Shown here piece after piece: positions 1 to 9,100 of a stretch of 64,000 bases of DNA. Position numbers and translations under genes: made by a program. This DNA is from Thalassospira sp. TSL5-1 (GTDB lineage Bacteria > Pseudomonadota > Alphaproteobacteria > Rhodospirillales > Thalassospiraceae): assembly GCF_001907695.1 (NCBI RefSeq), contig NZ_KV880639.1, positions 74,103 through 138,102 of the forward strand, in the 5' to 3' direction. A model generated the notes under the pieces. The model worked only from the letters and a program-made list of their open reading frames with translations, was not told where the DNA came from and made no database searches. The first letter of the stretch is position 1. Every line of letters begins with the position of its first letter.

Positions 1-4
1 TCAT
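1..4 (-). CDS. Start codon of a truncated downstream gene (sufB-like inferred)
   Basis: An ATG on the minus strand at positions 4-2 lies five bases after the stop codon of the cysteine desulfurase and is followed by the window edge. The tight spacing implies that the leftward operon continues. In many alphaproteobacteria the gene after an iscR-desulfurase pair is sufB, so that is the expectation, but only the start codon is visible and the identity is pure inference from gene order. Confidence 0.3.
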
Positions 5-8
5 TTTC

Positions 9-1139
9 TCAGGCTGCATTACGCGCAAGTTTCTTGCGCTCTGCATTGTCCCGCATCCGGCTCCAAACACGGATAAACAGATCGATCTCTTCGTTAGTTG
101 TTTCAGGCCCTAGACTGACCCGAATGGCCGAGCCCGGTTCTGCAACACCCATTTCCTTCAAGACGTGGCTTTCACGAACCTTGCCTGACGAACAGGCAGA
201 CCCCGAACTGATTGCCACACCGGCCAAATCCATTGCCATTACCTGGGTTTCACCGGGCATGCCAGGCAGGATCAGGCAAGTTGTATTGCCAAGGCGTTCG
301 GCATTTCGGCCCGCAATCACCACTTCTGGCGCATGTACCAGAATTTCGTTTTCCAAACGGTCCCGTTTGGCCTTGATCTCATCAGCAGCAGCATAACGGT
401 TTTGGACCTGCAGGGCAGCGGCACCCAGGCCCGCAATACCAGCCACATTTTCCGTCCCGCCCCGGCGGTATTTTTCCTGCCCGCCACCGCGAATTTGCGG
501 CACCAGCATCACGCCAGGCGCAATTGCCAGGGCACCAACCCCTTTGGGGCCGCCAAATTTGTGCGCGGAAACAGACACCATATCAACCAGCAACTGGCCC
601 ATATCCACCGGCATCCGGCCGATGGCCTGCACCGCATCACAATGGATTTTGGCACCATATTCGCGGGCCAACAGGGCAGCCTTTGCCACAGGCTGGATAA
701 CGCCGGTTTCATTATTCGCCAGCATCACCGACACCAGCACCTTTTCGCCAGCTTCCTGACATGCCCTTAACATGTCTTCCAAAGCGTTCAGGTCAATGAC
801 CCCGTTGCCATCCACCGGAATGCGCCGGGCATCGTGCCGCGCTTCGATCACGGCGGGATGTTCAACCGCACTGGTCAGGACCACAACATCTTCCAGGCCA
901 TTCAGCGCCAAATTGTTGGCTTCGGTGCCGCCACTGGTAAAAATGATGCGTTCGGCGTCGCCGCCAACCATGTCGGCAACACTGCGCCGCGCATGATCAA
1001 TAATCTTGCGGGCCTCCCGCCCGGCCCCATGCACGGATGACGGGTTTCCCGCAACGTCAAGGGCTGCCACCACTGCATCCTTTGCGGCGGCAATCATCGG
1101 CGCGCTTGCGTTGTAATCAAGGTAAACCTGCTTTTTCAT
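9..1139 (-). CDS. Cysteine desulfurase (NifS/IscS/SufS family)
   Basis: PLP enzyme that takes sulfur from L-cysteine, leaving alanine, and passes a persulfide to Fe-S cluster scaffolds in the cytoplasm. The protein (about 376 aa) is a complete class-V aminotransferase fold. The PLP lysine lies in SVSAHKFGG near residue 194, PLP-contacting histidine and aspartate motifs are present (VEHPAV; HCDAVQ), and the catalytic cysteine is in ISSGSACSSGK near residue 316. The long SGSACSSG loop resembles NifS/IscS (group I) more than SufS. A GTG at 1142 precedes the ATG at 1139; the ATG is preferred. It follows iscR by about 70 bases on the same strand and runs into another gene at the window edge, so it probably belongs to an iscR-led suf/isc operon. 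The family is certain; the choice among iscS, nifS and sufS names is not. Confidence 0.93.
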   Translation of the reverse strand: MKKQVYLDYNASAPMIAAAKDAVVAALDVAGNPSSVHGAGREARKIIDHARRSVADMVGGDAERIIFTSGGTEANNLALNGLEDVVVLTSAVEHPAVIEARHDARRIPVDGNGVIDLNALEDMLRACQEAGEKVLVSVMLANNETGVIQPVAKAALLAREYGAKIHCDAVQAIGRMPVDMGQLLVDMVSVSAHKFGGPKGVGALAIAPGVMLVPQIRGGGQEKYRRGGTENVAGIAGLGAAALQVQNRYAAADEIKAKRDRLENEILVHAPEVVIAGRNAERLGNTTCLILPGMPGETQVMAMDLAGVAISSGSACSSGKVRESHVLKEMGVAEPGSAIRVSLGPETTNEEIDLFIRVWSRMRDNAERKKLARNAA

Positions 1140-1210
1140 CACGTCGTATGCTGTCTTTACGTTACGGTGTTAAACCAAAATGCCATTGCCCTTAAACCGG
1201 GGCGACCACC

Positions 1211-1690
1211 TTATTGCGCGGCCACCTGCGGCTCGTGAATTTGGGTGGTCCGGCTATCGAACATCCGGCCGACACCGGCAATCTTGCGATCCACCACGTC
1301 GGCCAGGCTGACCGAGGAAAGATAAAGATAAATCTGGTTGCCCAATTCTTCCCACAATTCATGGGTCAGGCAGCGGCCCTTGTCCGCCTTGCAGCCCTTT
1401 GGCGAACCAGACTTGCACCGCGTTGCACGAATGGGTTCGTCCACCGCCAAAATAACATCGGCAATACGGGTTTCCTGCGCGGAACGCGCCAGCATGTAAC
1501 CGCCACCCGGCCCACGCACCGAACGGACCAACCCGCCCTTGCGCAGCTTGCCAAACAGTTGTTCCAGATAGGACAGCGAAATTTCCTGACGCTCGGCAAT
1601 GTCGGCAAGAGCAACGGGGCGTTCCCGGCCACTATCTGCCAGATCCACCATTGCCATCACCGCATAGCGGCCTTTCGTACTTAACTTCAC
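1211..1690 (-). CDS. iscR: Rrf2-family Fe-S regulator IscR
   Basis: Transcriptional regulator that carries a [2Fe-2S] cluster and adjusts expression of Fe-S assembly genes to demand. The 159 aa protein has the Rrf2 winged helix (KLSTKGRYAVMAMVDLA at the N terminus, wing with VRGPGGGY near residue 60) and the cluster ligands C92, C100, C107 and H110, the last two in a CLTH motif as in Escherichia coli IscR. Spacing between the first cysteines (seven and six residues) is longer than in E. coli (five and five). The start is a GTG with an AGGAGG ribosome site eight bases upstream. It lies between cysE and the cysteine desulfurase on the same strand. A match to the IscR type-1 operator upstream of cysE suggests autoregulation of the whole unit. 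Confidence 0.93.
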   Translation of the reverse strand: MKLSTKGRYAVMAMVDLADSGRERPVALADIAERQEISLSYLEQLFGKLRKGGLVRSVRGPGGGYMLARSAQETRIADVILAVDEPIRATRCKSGSPKGCKADKGRCLTHELWEELGNQIYLYLSSVSLADVVDRKIAGVGRMFDSRTTQIHEPQVAAQ

Positions 1691-1785
1691 AGCGTGTCCT
1701 CCTGCCTGTGCATCGCATTATCAAACAATGTCCAGGCTTTCGATTTCAATTTGCCGCAAAACGGCTTTCGAACAGACGATGAGCC

Positions 1786-2520
1786 CTATTCCGAAGCAGC
1801 CACAATCCGTGGCTTTTCCGGGGTTGAAGCAGGGACATAACCGTCCTCTTGCTTATGCTCGCTTTCAAGTTCCACCACGCGCTGGCGCAATCCCTGAACT
1901 TCGCGCGAAAGTTCATCAAGGGCGCGCGCCACCGGGTCCGGCAGATCGCCCACCGGTGTACCATAGGCACAAAACCGGTCATCTTTTTCACGGCGAACAA
2001 TCTTCGCCGGAATACCCACCACGGTTGCCCCTTCGGGAACCTCCGCCAGAACGACGGCATTACCACCGATCCGGGCATTCTTGCGCACCGTAAAGGGCCC
2101 CAGAATTTGCGCCCCGGAACCAACGATCACGCCATCTTCCAGTGTCGGGTGGCGTTTAAGGCCGCGCTGCCCGTCACTATCAACACTTGGCGCTGTCCCG
2201 CCCAGCGTAACACCCTGATACAGGGTCACGTCATCGCCGATTTCGGCGGTTTCACCAATCACAACACCCATGCCGTGATCGATAAAAAAGCGTTTACCAA
2301 TCGTGGCACCCGGATGAATTTCGATCCCGGTCAGCCAGCGCATAATCTGCGAAAAAAACCGTGCTGTTATCCGGAAACCGCGCTTCCACAGCCAGTTCGT
2401 GCAGCGATATCCCATGATCGCATGAAACGCCGGATAGCTTAACACGACCTCCCAGCGGGAACGTGCCGCGGGATCACGCGCGATCATCGCGTCTATTTCC
2501 TGGCGAATTATCTTGAACAT
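1786..2520 (-). CDS. cysE: Serine O-acetyltransferase
   Basis: Acetylates L-serine from acetyl-CoA to give O-acetylserine, the precursor of cysteine. About 244 aa: an alpha-helical N-terminal domain followed by a left-handed beta-helix of hexapeptide repeats (GATIGKRFFIDHGMGVVIGE, GDDVTLYQGVTLGG, LEDGVIVGSGAQILG). The catalytic Asp-His pair is in the IDHGMG segment. The start is the ATG at 2520, just after a GGGGA ribosome site; an upstream in-frame extension to 2562 has no support. The C-terminal tail is longer than usual and ends in a hydrophilic coil-like segment. It is the first gene of the leftward unit cysE-iscR-desulfurase, under a promoter with an IscR-like site, so cysteine synthesis may be tied to Fe-S demand. 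Confidence 0.93.
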   Translation of the reverse strand: MFKIIRQEIDAMIARDPAARSRWEVVLSYPAFHAIMGYRCTNWLWKRGFRITARFFSQIMRWLTGIEIHPGATIGKRFFIDHGMGVVIGETAEIGDDVTLYQGVTLGGTAPSVDSDGQRGLKRHPTLEDGVIVGSGAQILGPFTVRKNARIGGNAVVLAEVPEGATVVGIPAKIVRREKDDRFCAYGTPVGDLPDPVARALDELSREVQGLRQRVVELESEHKQEDGYVPASTPEKPRIVAASE

Positions 2521-2628
2521 GGGGCTGTCCCCTGTGTAATAAGTAGCTTCGATTCCCGGCAACCGGCCGCATCGAAACTGCGCCGCGTTTTACGCAACAC
2601 GTATCGTTTTGGCTGTCCGGTTGACCGA

Positions 2629-2661
2629 AATATAGGATAACCGAGTAACGTGGTCAAGTAT
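2629..2661 (-). promoter_or_regulatory. Sigma-70-type promoter with IscR type-1 operator upstream of cysE-iscR
   Basis: On the minus strand a -35 box TTGACC (2657-2652) and a -10 box TATATT (2634-2629) are separated by exactly 17 bases. The 25-base stretch 2637-2661 on the same strand reads ATACTTGAC, seven bases, then CTCGGTTAT at its end, and by eye matches the published E. coli IscR type-1 consensus ATASYYGAC-(T)RNWWWAGTCGGGTAT at about 21 of 25 positions. It overlaps the -35 box and spacer, as expected for repression by holo-IscR. The promoter drives cysE, iscR and the desulfurase. Boxes and match are seen directly; function is inferred. Confidence 0.75.
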
Positions 2662-2764
2662 TTGCCCCAAGCAATTTATGGCAGCAGAACAAAAAACCTC
2701 ACAAAACTACTCGGGTATATTCTTCCTACTGCACACCCACTTGCGGACAGGAGCTGTCTGATCC

Positions 2765-3403
2765 ATGCCTGAGGTCATTTTTAACGGCCCCGAAGGGCGC
2801 CTAGACGGACGTTATCATCATAACGGTGCTGACGATTCGCCCATCGCCCTTATCCTACACCCGCACCCCCAGCAGGGCGGGACAATGAACAACAAGCTGT
2901 GCTTTAACATGTTTAACATGTTTAAGGATCGCGGCTATTCGGTCATGCGGTTCAATTTCCGCGGTGTTGGCCGCTCGCAGGGCGTTTATGACCACGGCAT
3001 CGGCGAATTGTCGGATGCGGCGTCGGCGCTGGACTGGATGCAAACGTATAACACCAATTCCCGGTCAACCTGGGTTGCCGGATATTCCTTTGGTGCCTGG
3101 ATTGGCATGCAGCTTTTGATGCGCCGCCCGGAAATTGACGGTTTCATCTCGGTTGCCGCACCGGCCAGCGATTATGATTTCACCTTCCTTGCCCCCTGCC
3201 CGTCGTCGGGCATCCTGATTCACGGAAAACGCGATGAAAACATCCCAGTCAATTCCGTGACCAAGCTGGGCGACAAGCTGAATGCGCAAAAAGGTATTGA
3301 AGTTGATATGTGCCTTATCGAAGGTGCCGATCACTATTTTGCCAAACAGCAGGAAGAAGTGATCCGTCACGCGTCGGCCTATCTTGACAAACGCGGCGCC
3401 TGA
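2765..3403 (+). CDS. Alpha/beta hydrolase (COG2945-like)
   Basis: A 212 aa cytoplasmic alpha/beta hydrolase of the compact type without a lid. The nucleophile elbow is GYSFGAW near residue 103, the oxyanion-side motif LILHPHPQQGG is near residue 30, the acid lies in HGKRDENIP near residue 157 and the catalytic histidine in EGADHYF near residue 192. There is no signal peptide. Family members are annotated only as general hydrolases; the substrate cannot be told from sequence. It is monocistronic, divergent from cysE across 244 bases, and is followed by a stem-loop terminator that overlaps the 3' end of convergent anmK. Confidence 0.82.
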   Translation: MPEVIFNGPEGRLDGRYHHNGADDSPIALILHPHPQQGGTMNNKLCFNMFNMFKDRGYSVMRFNFRGVGRSQGVYDHGIGELSDAASALDWMQTYNTNSRSTWVAGYSFGAWIGMQLLMRRPEIDGFISVAAPASDYDFTFLAPCPSSGILIHGKRDENIPVNSVTKLGDKLNAQKGIEVDMCLIEGADHYFAKQQEEVIRHASAYLDKRGA

Positions 3404-3430
3404 CAGGCCCGCAAGCCAGCCCGAAAAATG

Positions 3431-3461
3431 AAAAAAGGTCGCCCCGTCAGGCGGCCTTTTT
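3431..3461 (+). terminator. Intrinsic terminator after the alpha/beta hydrolase
   Basis: An eight-base-pair stem (AGGTCGCC at 3436-3443 with GGCGGCCT at 3450-3457, one G-T pair) is followed by a T-run. It ends the rightward hydrolase transcript. The A-run on its left side means it could also serve leftward transcripts, and it includes the last codons of the convergent anmK. Confidence 0.75.
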
Positions 3462-4562
3462 CTTTGTATACAACCTGCCACCACAGCAGGGTTCGGAAAC
3501 CCCGGTCGTCCCCGGAAAACTCAGCGGCAAATTGCGCAAGTGCCGCACGGCCAGATAGCCAAAACATTCTGCCTCGACCGCATCGCCATCCCAATCCAGT
3601 TCATCGACCGATCGCACCGGCACGCCAAGGCGCGCGCCAAGTTTCGCCATCACATAATCATTGTGCCGCCCACCGCCGCAAACAAACCAGCTTTTGGGGG
3701 CGACGGGCAAATGATTCACACCGGCAACGATAGCCGCCACCGTGCAATTGGCAAGTGTTGCCGCACCATCCGCCACATTCAGCTTTGCCTCTGCCACCAG
3801 CGCATCGATATGCGCTGCCATATCCTCGCGATCCAGCGATTTTGGGGGTATCCGGTCAAAATACGGATCTTTCAGGAAATTAACCTCCACCATCGGGTCG
3901 GCCTTGCCCGATGCCGCCGTCGCCCCGTTCAAATCGACCGGATTACCGGTATGGCGCAACATCCAGTCATCAATGCGCGCATTACCCGGCCCACAATCAA
4001 AGGCCAGCAAATCGTCATCCGCACCAATCCAGGTTACGTTGGAGACGCCACCGATATTCAGCACCGCGACGGGAACCGCCACACCGGCACTTTTCATCAA
4101 TGCCGCATGATAAACCGGCGCCAAAGGTGCGCCCTCCCCGCCCGCAGCAACATCGGCCAATCGGAAATCGGCAACAACCGGGATACCGGTTTTTTCGGCC
4201 AACATGTCCGGTGTTCCGATTTGCCGCGTCAGGCGGGATGCCGGTTCATGAAACACGGTTTGCCCATGAAAACCAATCACGCCAATATCCCCGGATGACA
4301 AGCCTGCCTTGGCAAGCAACATCTCGACAGCATCAATATGTACCCGGGTCAGATCATCGGCCACGACATGTTCTGAATTGGTGGCATTGCGATTGCCAAA
4401 ACAACCCCGCATGCGTTCACGCAGTTCCGGGACATAAGGCACAAAAACCGACTGCCCGAGACGACGAACGTCAACACCATCGGTTTCGATCAGAGCCGCA
4501 TCCACACCATCCAGTGACGTCCCGCTCATCATGCCGATTGCCGTGATCCAGTCGTTTTTCAT
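3447..4562 (-). CDS. anmK: Anhydro-N-acetylmuramic acid kinase
   Basis: Phosphorylates 1,6-anhydro-N-acetylmuramic acid released by peptidoglycan turnover and opens the anhydro ring, feeding MurNAc-6-phosphate into cell-wall recycling. About 371 aa. N-terminal ATP-binding signature [15 protein letters not shown], then [11 protein letters not shown], the catalytic aspartate region [14 protein letters not shown], and the C-terminal [13 protein letters not shown] loop are all present. The start chosen is ATG 4562, seven bases after GAGGGAC; the TTG at 4574 is less likely. Divergent from tyrS and convergent with the hydrolase, so probably a single-gene transcript. Confidence 0.93.
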   Translation of the reverse strand: MKNDWITAIGMMSGTSLDGVDAALIETDGVDVRRLGQSVFVPYVPELRERMRGCFGNRNATNSEHVVADDLTRVHIDAVEMLLAKAGLSSGDIGVIGFHGQTVFHEPASRLTRQIGTPDMLAEKTGIPVVADFRLADVAAGGEGAPLAPVYHAALMKSAGVAVPVAVLNIGGVSNVTWIGADDDLLAFDCGPGNARIDDWMLRHTGNPVDLNGATAASGKADPMVEVNFLKDPYFDRIPPKSLDREDMAAHIDALVAEAKLNVADGAATLANCTVAAIVAGVNHLPVAPKSWFVCGGGRHNDYVMAKLGARLGVPVRSVDELDWDGDAVEAECFGYLAVRHLRNLPLSFPGTTGVSEPCCGGRLYTKKKAA

Positions 4563-4819
4563 CTCGTCCCTCAAGCGTCAATAAGACCGGCAGCTTATCG
4601 TCAAATATCGAAACCGAACAAGGCAGAATCCATCTGATATTTGAGACGCAGTTCAATCGTCTTTTCAGCCAAAAGTTCGCAATAAAACGAGACAAAGTGA
4701 AGATCAGCCCCCAAACACGGTTGCATCATTGCCCCTTTTGCCATGAATGTGCTAGATCATCGCCTCCGCAGAAATTAGCGGCTCGAATTTTCAATCACAA
4801 CCAACATAGCGCAAAAACC

Positions 4820-6073
4820 ATGACTGATATCAAGTCTGACTTTCTCCGCGTCATGAACGACCGCGGTTATATCCACCAATGCACTGATATTGAAGGCCTT
4901 GATGCCTATGCATCAGAAAAGAAGGTGGTGTGCTATGTGGGTTATGATTGCACCGCAGACAGCCTGCATGTGGGCTCGCTGGTATCGATCATGATGCTGC
5001 GCTGGCTGCAGAAAACCGGCCACAAGCCGATTGTTCTGATGGGCGGCGGCACCACCCGTATCGGCGATCCAACTGGCCGTGACGATGCCCGTCCGGTACT
5101 GACCGATGAAATCATCGCCAATAACATGGCTGGCATCAAACGGGTTTTCCAGCAGTTCCTGACTTTTGGCGATGGCCCGACCGATGCGGTCATGGTCAAC
5201 AATGCCGATTGGCTCGATAAAATCAATTACATCGAATTTCTGCGTGATTTTGGCCGTCATTTCTCGGTCAACCGCATGCTCAGCTTTGATTCCGTCAAGC
5301 TGCGTCTGGACCGGGAACAGTCGCTGAGTTTTCTGGAATTCAACTATATGATTCTGCAGGCCTACGACTTCGTCGAACTGCAACGCAAATATGGTTGCGT
5401 CCTGCAAATGGGTGGTTCGGACCAGTGGGGCAATATCGTTAACGGTGTTGAACTGGGCCGTCGTGTCGATGACAGTGCGCTGTTTGGCCTGACCACGCCA
5501 CTGATCACCACCGCATCGGGTGCGAAAATGGGCAAAACCGCATCGGGTGCGGTATGGCTGAACGAAGAACGCCTGTCGGCCTATGATTACTACCAGTTCT
5601 GGCGCAACACTGAAGATGCCGACGTTATCAAATTCATGAGGCTGTTCACCGAGCTTTCGCTAGAACAGATCGACGAATATGCCAAACTTGAAGGGGCAGC
5701 GATTAATGATGCCAAAAAAGTGCTGGCATTCGAGGCGGTAAAACTTTGCCGGGGCGAAGAAGCCGCCCTTGCCGCTGCCGAAACCGCGCGCAAAACCTTT
5801 GAAGAAGGTGTTTTGGCCGACAGTCTGCCGACCGTTGAAATTGCCAAAGCCGATCTGGATGCCGGCATTCCGGCATTTGATCTGTTCCGCCGGGCCGACC
5901 TTGCCAAATCGGGCGGTGAAGCCCGCCGTCTGGTCAAGGGTGGTGGTGCCAAGATCAATGATGAAAAGGTTGACGATGAAAACCAGATCATCAGTGCCGA
6001 TGCGATTGATGCAACGGGCGTGATCAAACTTTCGGCCGGTAAAAAACGCCATGTTCTGGTGCGTCCGGTCTGA
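4820..6073 (+). CDS. tyrS: Tyrosyl-tRNA synthetase
   Basis: Charges tRNA-Tyr with tyrosine. About 417 aa, typical of TyrRS class Ic. The HIGH-like motif is HVGS (in [13 protein letters not shown]), the KMSKS-like loop is KMGKT, and the C-terminal S4-like RNA-binding domain ([21 protein letters not shown]) is intact. The reading frame stays open upstream to 4697, but homology begins at ATG 4820 (MTDIKSDFL), which is taken as the start. The gene is followed by a strong terminator shared with the convergent AsmA-like gene. Confidence 0.95.
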   Translation: MTDIKSDFLRVMNDRGYIHQCTDIEGLDAYASEKKVVCYVGYDCTADSLHVGSLVSIMMLRWLQKTGHKPIVLMGGGTTRIGDPTGRDDARPVLTDEIIANNMAGIKRVFQQFLTFGDGPTDAVMVNNADWLDKINYIEFLRDFGRHFSVNRMLSFDSVKLRLDREQSLSFLEFNYMILQAYDFVELQRKYGCVLQMGGSDQWGNIVNGVELGRRVDDSALFGLTTPLITTASGAKMGKTASGAVWLNEERLSAYDYYQFWRNTEDADVIKFMRLFTELSLEQIDEYAKLEGAAINDAKKVLAFEAVKLCRGEEAALAAAETARKTFEEGVLADSLPTVEIAKADLDAGIPAFDLFRRADLAKSGGEARRLVKGGGAKINDEKVDDENQIISADAIDATGVIKLSAGKKRHVLVRPV

Positions 6074-6107
6074 TATTTCGCACCGGCACGAACAACAAAC
6101 GAAAAAA

Positions 6108-6138
6108 CGCCCGGCTGGCATGAACCGGGCGTTTTTTT
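6108..6138 (+). terminator. Intrinsic terminator after tyrS
   Basis: Stem CGCCCGG/CCGGGCG around a ten-base loop, followed by eight Ts and preceded by six As. The flanking A- and T-runs allow it to work for tyrS and for the convergent AsmA-like gene. Confidence 0.85.
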
Positions 6139-6161
6139 TATGCTTTTGCACTGCTCAAAAT

Positions 6162-9100
6162 TTAACCGGGCTTGGCACCGGTGATCAGGTTCCGGAACAC
6201 TCCGGGTACGATGGTTGAGAGCGGGTTAACCGATATATCCGGGTTTTCAAACGGCCCGTCGACCGTATAGGTGGGCGCAAACACGCCGCCACCTTCCTCG
6301 CCAACCAGCAAATCGCCAATCAGCGGAATTTTACCCAAAACGGAATTCACGGCATAAAATGGCACAATCGACCCGGCCAGTTTGATTCTGTCCTGTGCCA
6401 AGTCAATATTCCCGTTGGCGGTAACACCAATGGCAGAACCATTCGCCGCGACCTTGGAGAGGGTCAACACATTGCTGGCATAGGTGAAATCGCCATCCAT
6501 GGCATCAAACACAACTCCCTTTCCCTGAAGGGAATCCACCAAACCAAACAAAGAAGCGGCATTTAACACACGCGCGGCAAGCGGCGCATTCACAATACGG
6601 AAATTTTCAATATGGGCAGTTCCGGTAAAGGGTTGTGAATAGGCATGATCATCCACCGTGCCCTGCACTTTCATTTTCCCGTCTCGCATATCGCCATAGA
6701 GATCAATAGCCGCCAGAAAACGGCCAGCATCTTCCGATGTCAGTTGCACCTTCCGCTTACCATCGGCAAGTGGTTCGACCTGGGCAAACACATTGGCAGT
6801 GCCATTCAGCTTGCCATTCAGAACAATCGACCGCCATTCTTCGCCTTCGACATGAATGGAACCTTTAAGTTTTTGAACAACCTGATCACGCGCAGCAAGC
6901 AACTCGCCGAAATCAAGATAGATTTCCATCTTCCCGCCCTTGCGGGTAGTTTCCTGCCCTATCCCGCCACTATCCGGGCCTTTATTGGCCGGTTTGGTAT
7001 TTTCTTTTGCGCTGGCGGGTTGGGGCGATGTTTGCGAAGACTTGGAAATCAGCCACGGACGTGCATCAAATCGCGCAGCTTTAACATCAATTTCAGAATC
7101 GTTATTTTTACGACGATAGGCAAGATGACCCTCTTCAATCACCGGGCTATCGCCCTTGGCATAAAAGCGGCTGGCTTCAAGGTTTATGTTAATCGCCGAG
7201 AATTCAGTGCTCATGCTGGTGTTATTGGCCTTACCATCTGTCGTACTGCCCGACGAATTGGCATTCGGTTCCTTTGCCACACCCTTGGGGGTCAGGAAAG
7301 GCCGTAAATCAATCTGATCACCTTGCAGATCGACCTTCAAAACACCCGCATTATTGATCACAAAGGTACCGTTCACGCCGCTATTTTCGCGGAAATGACC
7401 ATTCGTAATATCGAAATGTAATTTGTCATCCAGGGTATTCTCACCACGCCAGCGGCCACTTGCCAAAATGGCGACATCCGGCGCGGTCAAATCGACATTG
7501 CGGACCGTCCCGCCGCCATTTGCACCAAACAGAATGTCAAATGCCAGCTTTGACGGTTGCCCCGCATCTTTGTGGTAATCTGCTTCTTTCAGGTCAATCA
7601 CACTCTTGGCAAGGTCGCCTTTGGCAATAACCTCAACGCCTCCGGCACGGATCACCCTGATTTCAACATCACCACTCGCCTGCCCAGAAAGAAACGCAGA
7701 CACATCAATGCCAATATCATTCAGGGCGGCCAAATCAAATGTGCCCCCAATCTGATAATGGCTGGTCAACGGCGTTTGACCATCAAAACTTTCAACCCAG
7801 TTAATGGTATTGTGCCCGGTCCCAATTGCGGCATCGCCCGAAAGCTCCAGGCCCTTGGTATTCACCTGAAGTTCAAAATTACCGTCCTTAAGGCTGAGAT
7901 TACGAAACGCCTTTTTGACAGAAACCTTTTCAAGGCGAGATGCCGCAGCAACTTTAACATCATCAAAGGACAAATCAGATAGCAACGGAAAAGAAAGCTC
8001 TACCCGGGTTGCCTGCTGACCGGACAATTGACCGGGATCGATCTGAAGTTTTTTTGCAAAACCCAGCGGTTCATGGTCAATCAGCTTAAGGGCATCGCGC
8101 ACACCACCATGTGCGACAAACTCGATATCGGCCCATTCATTATCCGTATCGAGTTGCGAGAAAACCAGCTTGGCGCTATCAACGGTGATGCCATCGACAG
8201 CCCCTTTATCAACAAAAATACTAAAGCTGTTGGCATTAAACTCCGCTCGACCAGCGGCCTTTTGCACCTTGGGCATACCGGGCAGATACTGCACATCAAT
8301 ATCCGACATCGTCATATCACCTTTGATATGATCAATCGCCGCTGCGCCGTCATCGCCCCGGTGCATTGCCAAATCAATCGTGGCAACCTGAACCCCGCCC
8401 CCCGACAGGTTTTTGGTCACCCATTCGCGCGGATTATCGCCCAGTGTCTCGGGCCACAAATTGCTTAAATCGTCCGTCGCAACGTCAGTCGCCTCGGCCG
8501 TCAGTTTTACGGCCCAGTTGCCCAGTGGATGATCAATTTCGGAATTCACCTTAATGCCGGTTTTCCCCGTGGTCACACTGACATCCCGAAACGCCAGCTT
8601 ACCGGGCTGGTATTGAACCGTCGCCTTGCCCCCATCAATATCATAAACCGCGTTAAGGGGTGTTGGCAGTTGTATCCGGCCCGCCCCAACATCCAGATTG
8701 GCAACAATATCAAAAATGCTGCCATCCGCGCCAAGATTGGCATCAAACGTGCCCGATACCGGCAAATCAAAACGGTCCAGGCCAATAAATTCAGACGAAA
8801 TCGTCGAAAGCGAGGCCGGAATAACCTTGCCAACACGCGCTTTCAAGGCAATGCGTTCATCATGGGTAGAATAGCTGGCTGTTGCCGTTACATCTGTTGT
8901 CAAGGCACCGGCATTAATCGACAGCTTCATGTCCGCATCAATCCCGCCGGGGCGGCGTGCCAGACGAATTTGCGATTTCGGGGCCGACCAGGTCACACCC
9001 AACAGGCGATCCTCAACCCTGAGATCGGCATCATAAATACCAAAGCTTTCAAAATAGGCCGCTGCCGGAAAATCCGCCGCCTCGCCTGACAGAATAGCGA

